A DNA stretch of 64,000 nucleotides. It comes from Bacillota bacterium. GTDB lineage: Bacteria > Bacillota > Clostridia > Lachnospirales > Lachnospiraceae. Below are positions 1 to 8,876 of this stretch, piece by piece. The stretch is taken from positions 372,001 to 436,000 of the forward strand of contig JAEYLX010000026.1 of NCBI GenBank assembly GCA_023407575.1, read 5' to 3'. How positions within the stretch are numbered: position 1 is the first letter of the stretch; every line of letters starts with the position of its first letter. The position numbers were made by a program, and so were the translations under genes. Under the pieces are notes generated by a model, which was not told the DNA's origin, did no database searches, and worked only from the letters and a program-made list of their open reading frames with translations.

Positions 1-2
1 GT

Positions 3-2162
3 TTATTCAAAGCTACTGAAGCTGGAACTTACAAAGTTACAGTTAATGCATTTGAAACTGCAACTGGCGCTGATGCATGGGTTGCTTTAAATGACAAGGC
101 TTCAACAGTTGGTGTAAAAGCTACTGGTACTTTCGAAGTAACTGTATTAACTAGCCTTGTATCTACAAAGCAGGTTAATAAAGATACTGTAGAATTAACT
201 TTTGATGGTGATGTGAGCAAATCAACACTTGAGAAGGATTTAGTATTCTATCAATTAGTTAATGATACTCCAATCACAACAGGCGCAGAAAAAATCAAGA
301 GCGTAAGCTTTGATACAACAGGCAAAGTTGCTAAGGTTGTTATGTATGCTCCTTTCACAGCAGGTTCTAAATACAAAGTAGTTGCTGGTACATTCGTATC
401 TACTTTTACTGCTGCTACTGCAAATGTTAAAGATCTTAAGACAATAGTATTTGATGATTTTAATGTTAAAGATACTGATACTTCTGGTGTTAGCATGCTT
501 CAGTATGTAAAAGGCTTAAATGCAGATGGCGTTGCAATCTTAACAGGCGCTGAACTTGCAGCAGCTGGAACCTTAACATTTACCTATGGTGGAGATAATA
601 CTAAGGGATTTGTTAGCGGATCTACTATGTACTTATATTCAGAGAATGCAACTGCAGCGGTTACAGTTAACTTTATCGGTTATGTATATGACGATGTAGA
701 AAAGAAATTTGTAGATGTTAAAGCTACTGATTCAGCACTTGCAACTTATGTAAAAGTTGATAGCAGCGTTAATAATGCTTCTGTATCATATTTATTAGAT
801 GGTACATCTGGTAATAAGAATTCTACAGCTACTGGCTGGGCTACTTCCTTCCAGTTACCTGCTGGTGATGGTTTAACTTATATCCACTCCAGATATCAGA
901 CAAAGGATGCTTCAGACGTTACAGTTTATAGCTATAACGATGGTTTCTTTACCTATACTTCAAGCGATCCTAACAAATTATTAGTTAATGGTCAGACAAT
1001 GCTTCCTTTAGCACAGGGTGAGGTAACCGTACTTGTTAAATTAACTAGCGATCTTACTAAGGTTGTTGGTACATTCACAGTACAGGTAATACCAGCAAGA
1101 ACCCTTGCAGGTGCAACAGCTGACGTAGGTACAGTAACATTTAGTAACACATCAGTACTTGGTGCTGTTGAAACTAAAGATGTTATCATTACAGCAAAAG
1201 ATTCCATGGGTGCTGTAGTTAAAGATGCTACTACAACTTATCTTGCTTATGACTCTACCGTTGATGGTATTGATTTTGTAAGTTCTCCTGGAAGCGCAGA
1301 TTTATCATTACTTGACATTGTTGTAGCACCTAATGCTGCAGATGGTACATTTAAAATTACATTTGGTGGAGAAGGTGCAACACCAGGCGTTTACCAGATT
1401 AAGGTTAAGGTATCTTCTGTTGTACTTAATGCATCAACATATGTTACCCTTGCAGTAGTTGTTCAGGATGCTTCTGTTGCTACACCAGTAGCTTGGGGCG
1501 TTTCACTTGATAATACTACTATTGATTTAAAGACTGCTACTGCTGCTGATGTTCTTGAACACAAGATTACAGCAAGTGTATATGGTTATAATGCAAAAGG
1601 CGCAAGAGTTATTAAGGAATCAAATGCTAAATATAGCATTAAAGTATTCTTAGACGGTGTTGAGGTTACAACTAATGTGACATCAACAGTTGCGGCTGAT
1701 GAGATTGATGTAGTAAAATTAGCTGCTAATACTTATTCTTACTTCAAGACAGGTACTTATGTAGTTCAATTTATTGCTGCTGATACTACTACAGGTAAGC
1801 CTGCTGGAGCATTACTTGGCACTGTACAGTTTACTGTAAAAGATACAACAACAACATCTGTTGATATGTTGAAATCTTCTGTAACATATGATGCTGCAAC
1901 TTTAGGAACAGTTCAAAAAGCTCTTAAAGATGCATTTGAGGTTAAGGTAAATGGAGTTGCACTTGATCTTGGTGCTCTAACAATTGTTAACATTAAGTCA
2001 GGTACTGGTAGTGCTGCTTTAAATGCTGATAGTGGTGCGGTTGCGATTGTTGCAGGAACTACGTTATATATTGACTCCTTCCAGGTTAAGGTAGCTGATA
2101 CTGCTGGTACTGGTTTCAGATATTTAACAATCGATGTTAAAAAGACAATTGCTATTAAGTAA
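3..2162 (+). CDS. S-layer-like surface protein, C-terminal part (5'-truncated by window)
   Basis: The reading frame is already open at the first bases and runs to TAA at 2160-2162, so the first ATG near 492 is internal and the true start lies upstream of the window. About 719 residues are visible. They are rich in Thr, Val, Ala, Asp and Gly, have no cysteine and almost no tryptophan, and form repeated beta-strand-like stretches (alternating TxKVxV, VxVKD, GTVQFTVKD patterns) typical of Ig-like/S-layer repeats. Codon use is strongly biased (GCT, ACT, GTA, GTT), as expected for a very abundant protein. No SLH motif is seen in the visible part; the anchoring region would be in the missing N-terminus. 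The next gene downstream does carry SLH domains. The S-layer role is inference from composition, codon bias and context. Confidence 0.7.
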   Translation, partial: LFKATEAGTYKVTVNAFETATGADAWVALNDKASTVGVKATGTFEVTVLTSLVSTKQVNKDTVELTFDGDVSKSTLEKDLVFYQLVNDTPITTGAEKIKSVSFDTTGKVAKVVMYAPFTAGSKYKVVAGTFVSTFTAATANVKDLKTIVFDDFNVKDTDTSGVSMLQYVKGLNADGVAILTGAELAAAGTLTFTYGGDNTKGFVSGSTMYLYSENATAAVTVNFIGYVYDDVEKKFVDVKATDSALATYVKVDSSVNNASVSYLLDGTSGNKNSTATGWATSFQLPAGDGLTYIHSRYQTKDASDVTVYSYNDGFFTYTSSDPNKLLVNGQTMLPLAQGEVTVLVKLTSDLTKVVGTFTVQVIPARTLAGATADVGTVTFSNTSVLGAVETKDVIITAKDSMGAVVKDATTTYLAYDSTVDGIDFVSSPGSADLSLLDIVVAPNAADGTFKITFGGEGATPGVYQIKVKVSSVVLNASTYVTLAVVVQDASVATPVAWGVSLDNTTIDLKTATAADVLEHKITASVYGYNAKGARVIKESNAKYSIKVFLDGVEVTTNVTSTVAADEIDVVKLAANTYSYFKTGTYVVQFIAADTTTGKPAGALLGTVQFTVKDTTTTSVDMLKSSVTYDAATLGTVQKALKDAFEVKVNGVALDLGALTIVNIKSGTGSAALNADSGAVAIVAGTTLYIDSFQVKVADTAGTGFRYLTIDVKKTIAIK

Positions 2163-2185
2163 TTAGTATAAATAACAATAATTTA

Positions 2186-2212
2186 GGGCAGGATGAAAAT
2201 CCTGCCCTTTTT
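2186..2212 (+). terminator. Rho-independent terminator of the S-layer-like gene
   Basis: A perfect 8-bp GC-rich stem (GGGCAGGA 2186-2193 with TCCTGCCC 2200-2207) closes a 6-nt loop and is followed by a T tract. It lies 24 bases after the stop codon. Confidence 0.92.
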
Positions 2213-3153
2213 ATGACTCAATATTTATGGTTCTGTATCCCAAAAGCGTTGAATAGCTGGGCACCCGACCAGTATGTCACTTGGTATCATTTTAATGTTT
2301 GCTACTATAAATCATGTTTTGGCAAGTAAAATAAACCTTGTACCTATTTTTCATTTTTCGGAAGATTTAGATATGAATAATGATTGCTCAGAACCACCCC
2401 CAATTCATTATTTAGTAGTAAATCTCTTAAGTTATTGCATCTTGATGGAATTAACATTCTACTCCATTTATAATACTAAAGTAGGGTTATAGGCGCTTTT
2501 TAGGACGCTTTCCTATCTTTAAATTACCCCTGTCACATATCGTATGAAATGATGATATCATAGAACTAGTCATTAAGCATACAAGCTCTCATCAAGTCAT
2601 CATTATACAATAACATTAGGTCACACGCTTTCGCAAGATTCAACACATAGTGCCCACACTACATATTATTTAAAATTATTATAACCGTTTTGGGTATAAC
2701 TTTATAAGGTCTATTAATCACATATTTAATAATTAACTCATGTAAGCCTATTTCTAAACCTATTAAAACTCCCTTGCAAAATAAAATATCCATTTTAATA
2801 ATTATATTTTAAAGATTCAGTATAAAAATTTGTGTAGTAATCTTAAAAACATTTTAAATATTTTTCTAATATACTTAAGTGACTTTGTATAATGCATAAA
2901 TTTTTTATATCAATACCCTATATTTATTATCTAGCTCTAAAGGAATTTCATATTGTATTATTCATTAGATATGTATTCTATGGTCTTTATTGTAGTAAAG
3001 AAATTGGGAGTGATTTGATAGTGACAGCGATACTATTAATATTTCCTTGTATAGAATTAACCGAATATAAGACGGACTAAATATATTGGTTAAGCTACTA
3101 CAGCTATAAATGAATTATAGTACCTACAATGATAAATAAAAAGTAAATAAATG
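2213..3153. other. Gene-poor 0.9-kb gap
   Basis: No convincing gene was found. Two short open frames (2274-2492 and 2892-3080, + strand) lack ribosome binding sites and have A/T-driven composition rich in Ile, Tyr and Leu. There is no recognisable transposase remnant or structured RNA. Base use is more AT-rich than in the flanking genes. Confidence 0.6.
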
Positions 3154-3180
3154 TTGCATTATGGGTTTTATTGGTATAAT
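3154..3180 (+). promoter_or_regulatory. Putative sigma-A promoter of the SLH protein gene
   Basis: TTGCAT (3154-3159) and a perfect TATAAT (3175-3180) are 15 bp apart, about 65 bp before the start codon. The spacing is short, so the -10 is the stronger part of the call. Confidence 0.5.
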
Positions 3181-3244
3181 ATTAAAGTATTAGCGCTAAT
3201 GAATTAAGATTAAGCGTAAATATTTAATGGATGAGGAGTATCTT

Positions 3245-4390
3245 ATGAAGAAGCTACTAAAATTAGTTTTATGTTCATTTGTAATTTTATCTATGGCAGT
3301 TTCAACAGTTCAAGCAGCAGTAGTATCATTAAAAGATGTTGATGTAAATGATCCTTCACAGGATAAAATTATGTGGGCAATTGAGCAAGGCTATTTAAAA
3401 CCAGTATTAGGAAGATTTTTTCCTGATAAGAATGTTAACAGAGGTGAATTTGCTTATATATTAAGCAAAGTATCAGGGGATACGATTAAGTTAAAGAATC
3501 CTTCAAAAGCTACATTTAGTGATGTAACAAAGACTCATCAATTTTATAAATATATTGAAACAATGAAAACTTACATAAATTCTTTTAAGGGTACAGGCAG
3601 TACAAAACTATTTAAACCAAAGTCCTATATAACTAGAGAAGATGCTGCTATGGCAGTTGTTAAGCTATTGGGATTTGATTCAGATGAAGCTCTTATGGAT
3701 GGGGTAGAGTCTGATATCTCAATTGAAGAAATAATCACTGACAACAATAAAATATCTAAAGCTAATATGAAATATGTTGAAATCGTTGTAGTAAATGAGT
3801 TAATGGATTTCAGAATGGACGATGATGGTAATATTTTCTTTGATCCTAAAAAGTCTATAACACGAAAAGATTTAGCTGGGTTATTATGGAATGCAACACA
3901 GCAAAGAGATTATTTAAAAGAGCAATATGAAGAAGACGGTAACTATGAAGAAGATGGTAATACTGACGAGGATAATGATTCTGGCAACTCGGATGATGAA
4001 GGTACTAAACAAACTAACTATGGTGAAGATAAAGACTATCCATGGAATACTAATACTAATGTAAAATTCGAAAATAATGGTGATTATATTGGAACCTGGC
4101 AGTGTGTAGCTTTTGTTAATTCCATTGATTCTTATACACCTGGAATGACACAAAACTTTGGTTTGTTTTTCAATAAATTAACTTTAAAAGCCAATGGTGA
4201 GACTGATTTAAGCTGGCTAAAATGGACAAACGGTCGTATCTTGAATATTGGTGGAGATTCATCCAACAGTAACTTAATTATAAAAGAGATCGAAGGAAAG
4301 AAATATATGTTCTTCCAATGGATTAGCGGTGATCAATTATATAGAGGTATGAAACCTTCGTGGTATGTATTTGAAGCAATAAATCAATAA
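3245..4390 (+). CDS. SLH-domain surface protein with acidic linker
   Basis: Secreted 381-residue protein. The start at 3245 is preferred over an in-frame ATG at 3227 because GAGGAG (3233-3238) sits 6 bases before it and the protein then begins with a clean signal peptide (MKKLLKLVLCS, cleavage near VQA-AVV). Three SLH-type segments follow at about residues 25-75, 80-135 and 155-215, recognised by the F-P-D-K/x-R-x-E/D pattern ('FFPDKNVNRGEF', 'FKPKSYITRED', 'FFDPKKSITRKD'); they would hold the protein on cell-wall polymers. Next comes an Asp/Glu/Asn-rich linker (about 225-265), then a C-terminal beta-rich domain of about 110 residues that starts 'GDYIGTWQCVAF' and ends 'GMKPSWYVFEAI'. That domain resembles a module found in some Firmicutes BlaR1-like proteins; I do not know its ligand. 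The gene is monocistronic. Confidence 0.82.
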   Translation: MKKLLKLVLCSFVILSMAVSTVQAAVVSLKDVDVNDPSQDKIMWAIEQGYLKPVLGRFFPDKNVNRGEFAYILSKVSGDTIKLKNPSKATFSDVTKTHQFYKYIETMKTYINSFKGTGSTKLFKPKSYITREDAAMAVVKLLGFDSDEALMDGVESDISIEEIITDNNKISKANMKYVEIVVVNELMDFRMDDDGNIFFDPKKSITRKDLAGLLWNATQQRDYLKEQYEEDGNYEEDGNTDEDNDSGNSDDEGTKQTNYGEDKDYPWNTNTNVKFENNGDYIGTWQCVAFVNSIDSYTPGMTQNFGLFFNKLTLKANGETDLSWLKWTNGRILNIGGDSSNSNLIIKEIEGKKYMFFQWISGDQLYRGMKPSWYVFEAINQ

Positions 4391-4410
4391 TATAAAACAG
4401 AAAAATAAAA

Positions 4411-4463
4411 AAACTGGAGTTTACACAAAGTATATTTTATTTGTGTTAGACTCCAGTTTTCTA
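4411..4463 (+). terminator. Terminator after the SLH protein gene
   Basis: AAACTGGAGT (4411-4420) pairs with ACTCCAGTTT (4450-4459), and an inner stem ACACAAA/TTTGTGT extends the helix. A short T run follows. Confidence 0.8.
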
Positions 4464-4564
4464 TAACACTCATTGTTTGTAAAAAATATACAATACTGTT
4501 CCTCTTGCTGTGATACTATAGGTATTTAAATACTCTAAAGATTACTTACTCCATATTTTCTACA

Positions 4565-4580
4565 AAACACCGAAGTGTTT
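4565..4580 (-). terminator. Weak terminator after the ECF S-component gene
   Basis: On the minus strand, AAACAC and GTGTTT close a stable UUCG tetraloop, followed by only a short T run, 33 bases beyond the stop codon. Confidence 0.45.
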
Positions 4581-4612
4581 AAAATTTCTATAAAACCTAG
4601 TTTACAATACTA

Positions 4613-5158
4613 TCAAGTATTCGTATAATCCTTCTTATTTTCAATCAACTCTTTAATCTGTGGTATTCGATAAACTAACACATATATTAACGTCGACAAT
4701 ACTATCCCAGTTAAGTTCTGAAGTAAATTACCCGGAATACCTAATGCACTAGATGCAAATGAGCCATAGAGAAAACCATCATACAAAAAGTAACTTATAG
4801 TTACAACTGCACCAGCTAATATTCCACTAAATATAACGACAATAAATCTCAACTTTATCCTGATGAAACGATATAAGAGATAGGCAAGTATTGCAGCTAG
4901 TGCTTTAATACAAAAGGTCGGTAGAGCATATTGAACATAACCGGACAATAGATCTGCAAGCATCGAACCTATGCCAGCACCAAGTCCGCCATAAAAGGGA
5001 CCTAGTATTATTCCAGACAATATTACAAAGGCATCACCAGGATGTATGTAACCACCTATTCCATTTGGTATTTGAAGTGTCAATGTTGCAACACAGGTAA
5101 GAGCAGACATTAATGCTGCAGTAACTAATTTCAGAATCTTATTATTTCCCACTTTCAT
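4613..5158 (-). CDS. ECF transporter S component (substrate-binding membrane subunit)
   Basis: A 181-residue protein with about five or six membrane segments. It resembles the energy-coupling factor S-component family of the ECF-ribofla_trS type (PF07155-like), shown by the N-terminal 'LTLQIPNGIGGYIHPGDAF' and the glycine-rich 'ILGPFYGGLGAGIGSMLADL' segments. S components capture a vitamin or cofactor precursor and dock onto the shared EcfA-A'-T energising module, which is not encoded here, so this is a solitary (group II) S component. The start at 5158 has an AAAGGGGG site 5-10 bases upstream on its strand. The substrate cannot be told from the sequence, and I found no vitamin riboswitch upstream. 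Confidence 0.82.
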   Translation of the reverse strand: MKVGNNKILKLVTAALMSALTCVATLTLQIPNGIGGYIHPGDAFVILSGIILGPFYGGLGAGIGSMLADLLSGYVQYALPTFCIKALAAILAYLLYRFIRIKLRFIVVIFSGILAGAVVTISYFLYDGFLYGSFASSALGIPGNLLQNLTGIVLSTLIYVLVYRIPQIKELIENKKDYTNT

Positions 5159-5581
5159 TTCCCCCTTTAAATACTTATTATTTATATAACCAATGATATA
5201 AGTAAATTCAAAGTTTCTATATTGTACCTATAGCATCGATAATATTCCCAATCCTAAACTTATAATTCTGAAAAACACTGATAGCAAGATAATGTTAAGA
5301 CCTACAATACATTTAATATGCAGATAATAATAGTGTATTTGAACCCGATAACTTATATCGCATATATATTATGTAGGTATTACGCTTTAGAACACATACT
5401 ATATAGTAGCTTATCATGCTTCTTCTTTAGCACTTTAATTATGTGAAATATTATCACAGATAACAAAGTTTTACAAGTGTTTTATAAAATAATTTGTAAA
5501 GCTCAGAACCAGTAAATATTAAAGCGTTGTTCTGAAAAATACAATTATTTGTTCAAGTAAATAGTAAGTCGTCTAAACAAG
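5159..5581. other. Divergent intergenic region between the ECF S gene and the zinc importer
   Basis: AT-rich DNA with no recognisable gene or riboswitch. The right end carries the znu-type promoter described separately; the left end should contain the minus-strand promoter of the ECF gene, for which no clear hexamers were picked out. Confidence 0.5.
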
Positions 5582-5610
5582 TTGACACAAGGTAATACTT
5601 ATAATATAAT
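5582..5610 (+). promoter_or_regulatory. Consensus sigma-A promoter of the metal-importer operon
   Basis: TTGACA (5582-5587), a 17-bp spacer and TATAAT (5605-5610): a perfect match to the vegetative consensus. Such a strong promoter implies control by a repressor. Confidence 0.88.
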
Positions 5611-5615
5611 TATTA

Positions 5616-5634
5616 AATGCAAATGAATTGCAAT
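5616..5634 (+). promoter_or_regulatory. Fur-family (Zur-like) operator candidate
   Basis: TGCAAATGAATTGCA (5618-5632) is a 7-1-7 inverted repeat of the kind bound by Fur/Zur/PerR proteins (model TGATAAT-N-ATTATCA). It lies just downstream of the -10 box over the predicted start of transcription, where a bound repressor would block initiation. The regulator gene is not in the window. Confidence 0.55.
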
Positions 5635-5647
5635 AAAGGAGGAAGCA

Positions 5648-6700
5648 ATGGGAAATAAGTTATTACGTCTTCTTGCAGCAATGGGATTACTTATAATAAT
5701 TATAGCATTGGTGTTGAATTTTACTAAGTCTAATTCAGGAAGTAAAGAGCCAACGAAGAAACAACTGCGTATCGTTACTACCTTTTATCCGATATATTTA
5801 ATTGGTGAGAATTTATCCAAGGATATTGATGAGATTACGTTAGAGAGTTTAGCAGAGATGAATACTGGGTGTCTGCATGATTATCAGTTGACAACAGAAG
5901 ATATGAAAGCAATATCGAGAGCAGATGTTCTTGTCATTAATGGTGGAGGCATGGAAGCTTTTTTAGATGACATCAGAGAGAATTATCCAAAGCTTTCAAT
6001 CATTGATGCCAGTGAGGGTATTACATTACTAGAGAATATCCTTGAGGATGGACATGATCACGAGGATGAGCTTACGAATGAAGATGAAGATAAAGCCGAC
6101 ACCGATGTAGCACATGAGGAGGAACATAACCATGGTGAGTATAATTCTCATGTATGGCTTGATCCTGCACTCTATATGAAGCAGATTGATAATGTGAGTA
6201 ACGGTTTAATACAGTATATAACATCATCTGATTCTTTTGATGATAGTTTAGAGGATAAGCTTGTGGAGGGCATTCAAAATAACACAAATAGATATTATAC
6301 TTCCGTGGATGAATTAAATCAAAAATATATAGCAGCAATCAAGGATTCGCAGGAAAGAAACGCAGGTAAGGCAAGACCACAAGCTGTTATATTCCATGAT
6401 GCCTTTACTTATCTAGCTGAACGTTCAGATATTACAATTGCTCATGCTGTACCCTTAGAACCAGATTCGGCCTTGAGCGCAGCAACAATTGCTGAAATTG
6501 TAGATGAAGTTATACAGGATAAGATTAAGTATCTATTCATAGAAGAACAGTTCAGTGACTCAATTGCAAGGCAGATTGAGGAAGAGACAGATGCGAAGCT
6601 CTATATCATTGATTCTGTTGTAACTGGCGATGGAACCTTGGATTCTTATATTACAGCCATGGAGAAAAATCTTCAGGTTATTCAAAAGGTTTTAAAATAA
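5648..6700 (+). CDS. znuA: Metal ABC transporter substrate-binding protein (ZnuA/AdcA family)
   Basis: A 350-residue extracytoplasmic binding protein of the cluster A-I metal family. 'RIVTTFYPIYLIGENL' at the start of the mature domain, 'GCLHDYQL' and 'HVWLDP' carry the conserved metal-binding His positions. Between them lies a His/Asp/Glu-rich loop (about 135-168, including GHDHED and EEHNHGE) characteristic of zinc-binding ZnuA proteins. A later segment ('VIFHDAFTYLAERSDI') holds the third His, and 'YLFIEEQFSD' sits near the C-terminal acidic ligand. Unusually, the N-terminal hydrophobic segment (residues 5-25) has no lipobox cysteine, so the protein is probably membrane-tethered rather than lipidated. 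RBS AAAGGAGG precedes the ATG. It is the first gene of a three-gene operon; zinc is favoured over manganese because of the His loop. Confidence 0.9.
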   Translation: MGNKLLRLLAAMGLLIIIIALVLNFTKSNSGSKEPTKKQLRIVTTFYPIYLIGENLSKDIDEITLESLAEMNTGCLHDYQLTTEDMKAISRADVLVINGGGMEAFLDDIRENYPKLSIIDASEGITLLENILEDGHDHEDELTNEDEDKADTDVAHEEEHNHGEYNSHVWLDPALYMKQIDNVSNGLIQYITSSDSFDDSLEDKLVEGIQNNTNRYYTSVDELNQKYIAAIKDSQERNAGKARPQAVIFHDAFTYLAERSDITIAHAVPLEPDSALSAATIAEIVDEVIQDKIKYLFIEEQFSDSIARQIEEETDAKLYIIDSVVTGDGTLDSYITAMEKNLQVIQKVLK

Positions 6701-6736
6701 TGTAATAACTTCTTTTAAGGAGTAGATGAGGTAGAT

Positions 6737-7549
6737 ATGTCCAAAATTAGTAACAATAAAGGAATTATTACAGCAAGAGGTAGGAATATTAAGTCAGCGA
6801 AGCTGCATGCCCAAGCATGCGGTTTACACTGCATACAAATTAAAAATATTAGTGTGAGAGACGGAGAGCATGTTATCCTGGAGGATATCAATTTACATAT
6901 CCATTGTGGGAAGATAACCGTCATTATTGGTAGAAATGGTGCAGGAAAGTCCACGCTTATGAAGGCAATCCTTGGTGAGATTAAGCACGAAGGACAAATT
7001 GAGTTTCAGGACTTAAGAGACGAAACCTTTGAGAATCTAATCATGGGATATGTTCCGCAGTATCTTAATGTAGAGAAGAATAATCCAATGAGTGTTTATG
7101 ACTTATTTGCTAGCTTTATTAGTAACTATCCAGTGTTTTTGCCTAAGTCTAAAAAGATATATCAGAAGGTGAAAGAGCAGCTTAGTATTTTCAAAGCTGA
7201 TGAGCTTATCGATAAGAGAATCTGTGATCTTTCTGGGGGTGAGATGCAAAGAGTTTTATTATCCATTGCAATTTCACCTGTGCCCAATCTGCTGTTATTA
7301 GATGAACCGGTATCAGGAATAGATATGGTGGGTATGGAGCTTTTCTATCATAATATTGCTAAGCTGAAGCAGGAATATGATTTAGCTATGATTGTTATCT
7401 CCCATGACTTTGATTTTGTGAGAAAATATGCAGATCATGTGATATTGCTAGATAAGACAATTATTAAAGAGGGTACACCGGAAGAAGTTCTAGAGAGTGA
7501 AGAGTTCCAGGCGGTCTTTGGAAAAGGGAACGCCGTCTCAAATTACTAG
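6737..7549 (+). CDS. znuC: Metal ABC transporter ATP-binding protein (ZnuC family)
   Basis: Cytoplasmic ATPase of 270 residues powering the importer. Walker A 'GRNGAGKST' (about 75-83), signature 'LSGGEMQRV', Walker B 'LLLLDEPVSGID' and the switch 'VISHD' are all intact. There is an extra N-terminal stretch of about 35 residues (including 'KLHAQACGLHCIQI') before the usual ABC start, with two Cys and two His; a later start is possible, but no better ribosome site was found. The gene lies 36 bases after znuA and its stop is 14 bases before the preferred start of the permease gene, so the three are co-transcribed. Confidence 0.9.
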   Translation: MSKISNNKGIITARGRNIKSAKLHAQACGLHCIQIKNISVRDGEHVILEDINLHIHCGKITVIIGRNGAGKSTLMKAILGEIKHEGQIEFQDLRDETFENLIMGYVPQYLNVEKNNPMSVYDLFASFISNYPVFLPKSKKIYQKVKEQLSIFKADELIDKRICDLSGGEMQRVLLSIAISPVPNLLLLDEPVSGIDMVGMELFYHNIAKLKQEYDLAMIVISHDFDFVRKYADHVILLDKTIIKEGTPEEVLESEEFQAVFGKGNAVSNY

Positions 7550-7563
7550 AAATGGAGATTACA

Positions 7564-8403
7564 ATGCAAACTATTTATCATATATTAGAGACACTTCTTC
7601 CGTTTTCCTGGGTGAAGTACGATTTTATGAAGAATGCTTTAGTGGCAATTTTAATAATAACGCCACTCTTTGGTATTTTAGGGACTATGATTGTGAATAA
7701 CCGAATGGCTTTTTTTTCAGATGCATTGGGGCATTCTGCACTGACTGGTGTAGCAATAGGAACGATTTTTGGTGTTGTGAATACTGACATTTCAATGATT
7801 GCCTTTGCCATTGTCTTTGCATTAGTACTTAATCGCATTAAACGAAGAAATACAGCTTCGACAGATACCATCATATCAGTTTTTGCCTCTCTTAGTATGG
7901 CAGTTGGACTCGTTATACTATCTCGTGGTGGTAACTTTGCAAAATACTCTGCTTTATTAGTTGGGGATATTCTAAGTATTAAAGTATCAGAAATTGGTCT
8001 GTTAGTAATCATATTATTTCTTACCCTTTTCTTTTGGGTAGTGTGTTTTAATAAGTTATATGCTACAAGTGTAAATGAAGCATTAGCAAAAAGTAAGAAC
8101 ATAAAGATTCATTGGCTAGAAGACCTCTTTAGTATTGTTATTGCAATTATTGTAATGTCTTCTGTTAAATGGGTAGGTATTCTTATAATTAATGCTTTAT
8201 TAATTCTTCCTGCAGCAGCCAGTAGAAACATGTCCTCAAACATTAGAGAATATCATCTGTTCTCCATCTTGATTTCAATATTCTCTGGTATTACAGGTTT
8301 AATTTTATCATATTATATTGGTACTGCATCAGGGCCGACGATTGTTATTATTTCCGCAATAATGTTTTTTCTTACCTTTTTTCTATCAAAACCAACAAAA
8401 TAA
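7564..8403 (+). CDS. znuB: Metal ABC transporter permease (ZnuB, ABC-3 family)
   Basis: Integral membrane protein (279 residues from this start) with about eight or nine hydrophobic helices and the ABC-3 family pattern ('FFSDALGHSALTGVAIG', 'VKWVGILIINALLILPAAAS'). It forms the channel for Zn2+/Mn2+ delivered by the upstream binding protein. An in-frame ATG at 7552 is 12 bases upstream, but the GGAG at 7554-7557 suits the ATG at 7564. It is the last gene of the operon and is followed by a terminator overlapping its stop codon. Confidence 0.9.
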   Translation: MQTIYHILETLLPFSWVKYDFMKNALVAILIITPLFGILGTMIVNNRMAFFSDALGHSALTGVAIGTIFGVVNTDISMIAFAIVFALVLNRIKRRNTASTDTIISVFASLSMAVGLVILSRGGNFAKYSALLVGDILSIKVSEIGLLVIILFLTLFFWVVCFNKLYATSVNEALAKSKNIKIHWLEDLFSIVIAIIVMSSVKWVGILIINALLILPAAASRNMSSNIREYHLFSILISIFSGITGLILSYYIGTASGPTIVIISAIMFFLTFFLSKPTK

Positions 8404-8424
8404 GCCAGGTTACTGGCTTTTTTT
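8403..8424 (+). terminator. Terminator of the znu-type operon
   Basis: AGCCAG (8403-8408), loop GTTA, CTGGCT (8413-8418), then six Ts. It starts inside the stop codon of the permease gene. Confidence 0.85.
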
Positions 8425-8827
8425 GTGAAGAAAATTTCCCGTTTGAAACGTTATATTTAATATAGATATTAATAAAGCTAACTTCATAGAGATAGGAAGC
8501 ACAGCATATTTTACATATTTTAAGAAATAAATGTTTATCTAATTACCAATGTTAGGTATAATATAATAAAGTTTCAGTTAACTGATATTTTGCACATGAG
8601 CAGATAGCAAAGCAATATATAAGAAACGTATATGAGCGCTGACCACAGTGGTGCACATCAAAGCGAACTGTATTGGCTACAAATTCTTTTTAATTCAGAG
8701 GACGTAATCTATCCTATGAAATAAAAAGAAGTTGTCTAAATTTGATTCTAAAATCATAAATTCTAATAGAGATATGTATTACACTATCGTGTTTGATTGT
8801 CACGGGACAGGGTATACTTTACAGGAA
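8425..8827. other. 0.4-kb intergenic region with possible promoters
   Basis: No coding sequence seen. A TATAAT at 8557-8562, with a weak -35 (TTTATC near 8534) 17 bp upstream, might drive a long leader or small RNA toward the next gene. The perfect palindrome CAGTTAACTG lies at 8574-8583 just after it. Short self-complementary stretches (CCACAGTGG, GTGCAC) occur near 8640-8660. I could not match this to a known RNA family. Confidence 0.35.
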
Positions 8828-8854
8828 CTAGTATATGGTAAGACGATATACTAG
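8828..8854 (+). repeat. 9-bp perfect inverted repeat before the AI-2E gene
   Basis: CTAGTATAT (8828-8836) and ATATACTAG (8846-8854) flank a 9-base loop, ending 7 bases before the AGGAGG ribosome site. It could be an operator or a hairpin in the leader. A TATACT at 8813-8818 immediately upstream is a possible -10. Confidence 0.55.
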
Positions 8855-8876
8855 CTGTCATAGGAGGATGAGTTGC

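Noticed and set aside
2274..3080. Two short + strand frames (2274-2492, 2892-3080) as genes
   Set aside because: No ribosome sites, biased to Ile/Tyr/Leu as expected from AT-rich DNA, no recognisable motif.
5159..5460. Vitamin riboswitch upstream of the ECF S component
   Set aside because: Read on the minus strand, no TPP, FMN, cobalamin, folate (THF) or preQ1 core sequence could be identified.
7578..8102. 174-codon minus-strand frame antisense to the permease gene
   Set aside because: Shadow of the ABC-3 permease; no ribosome site and the + strand gene has clear family motifs.
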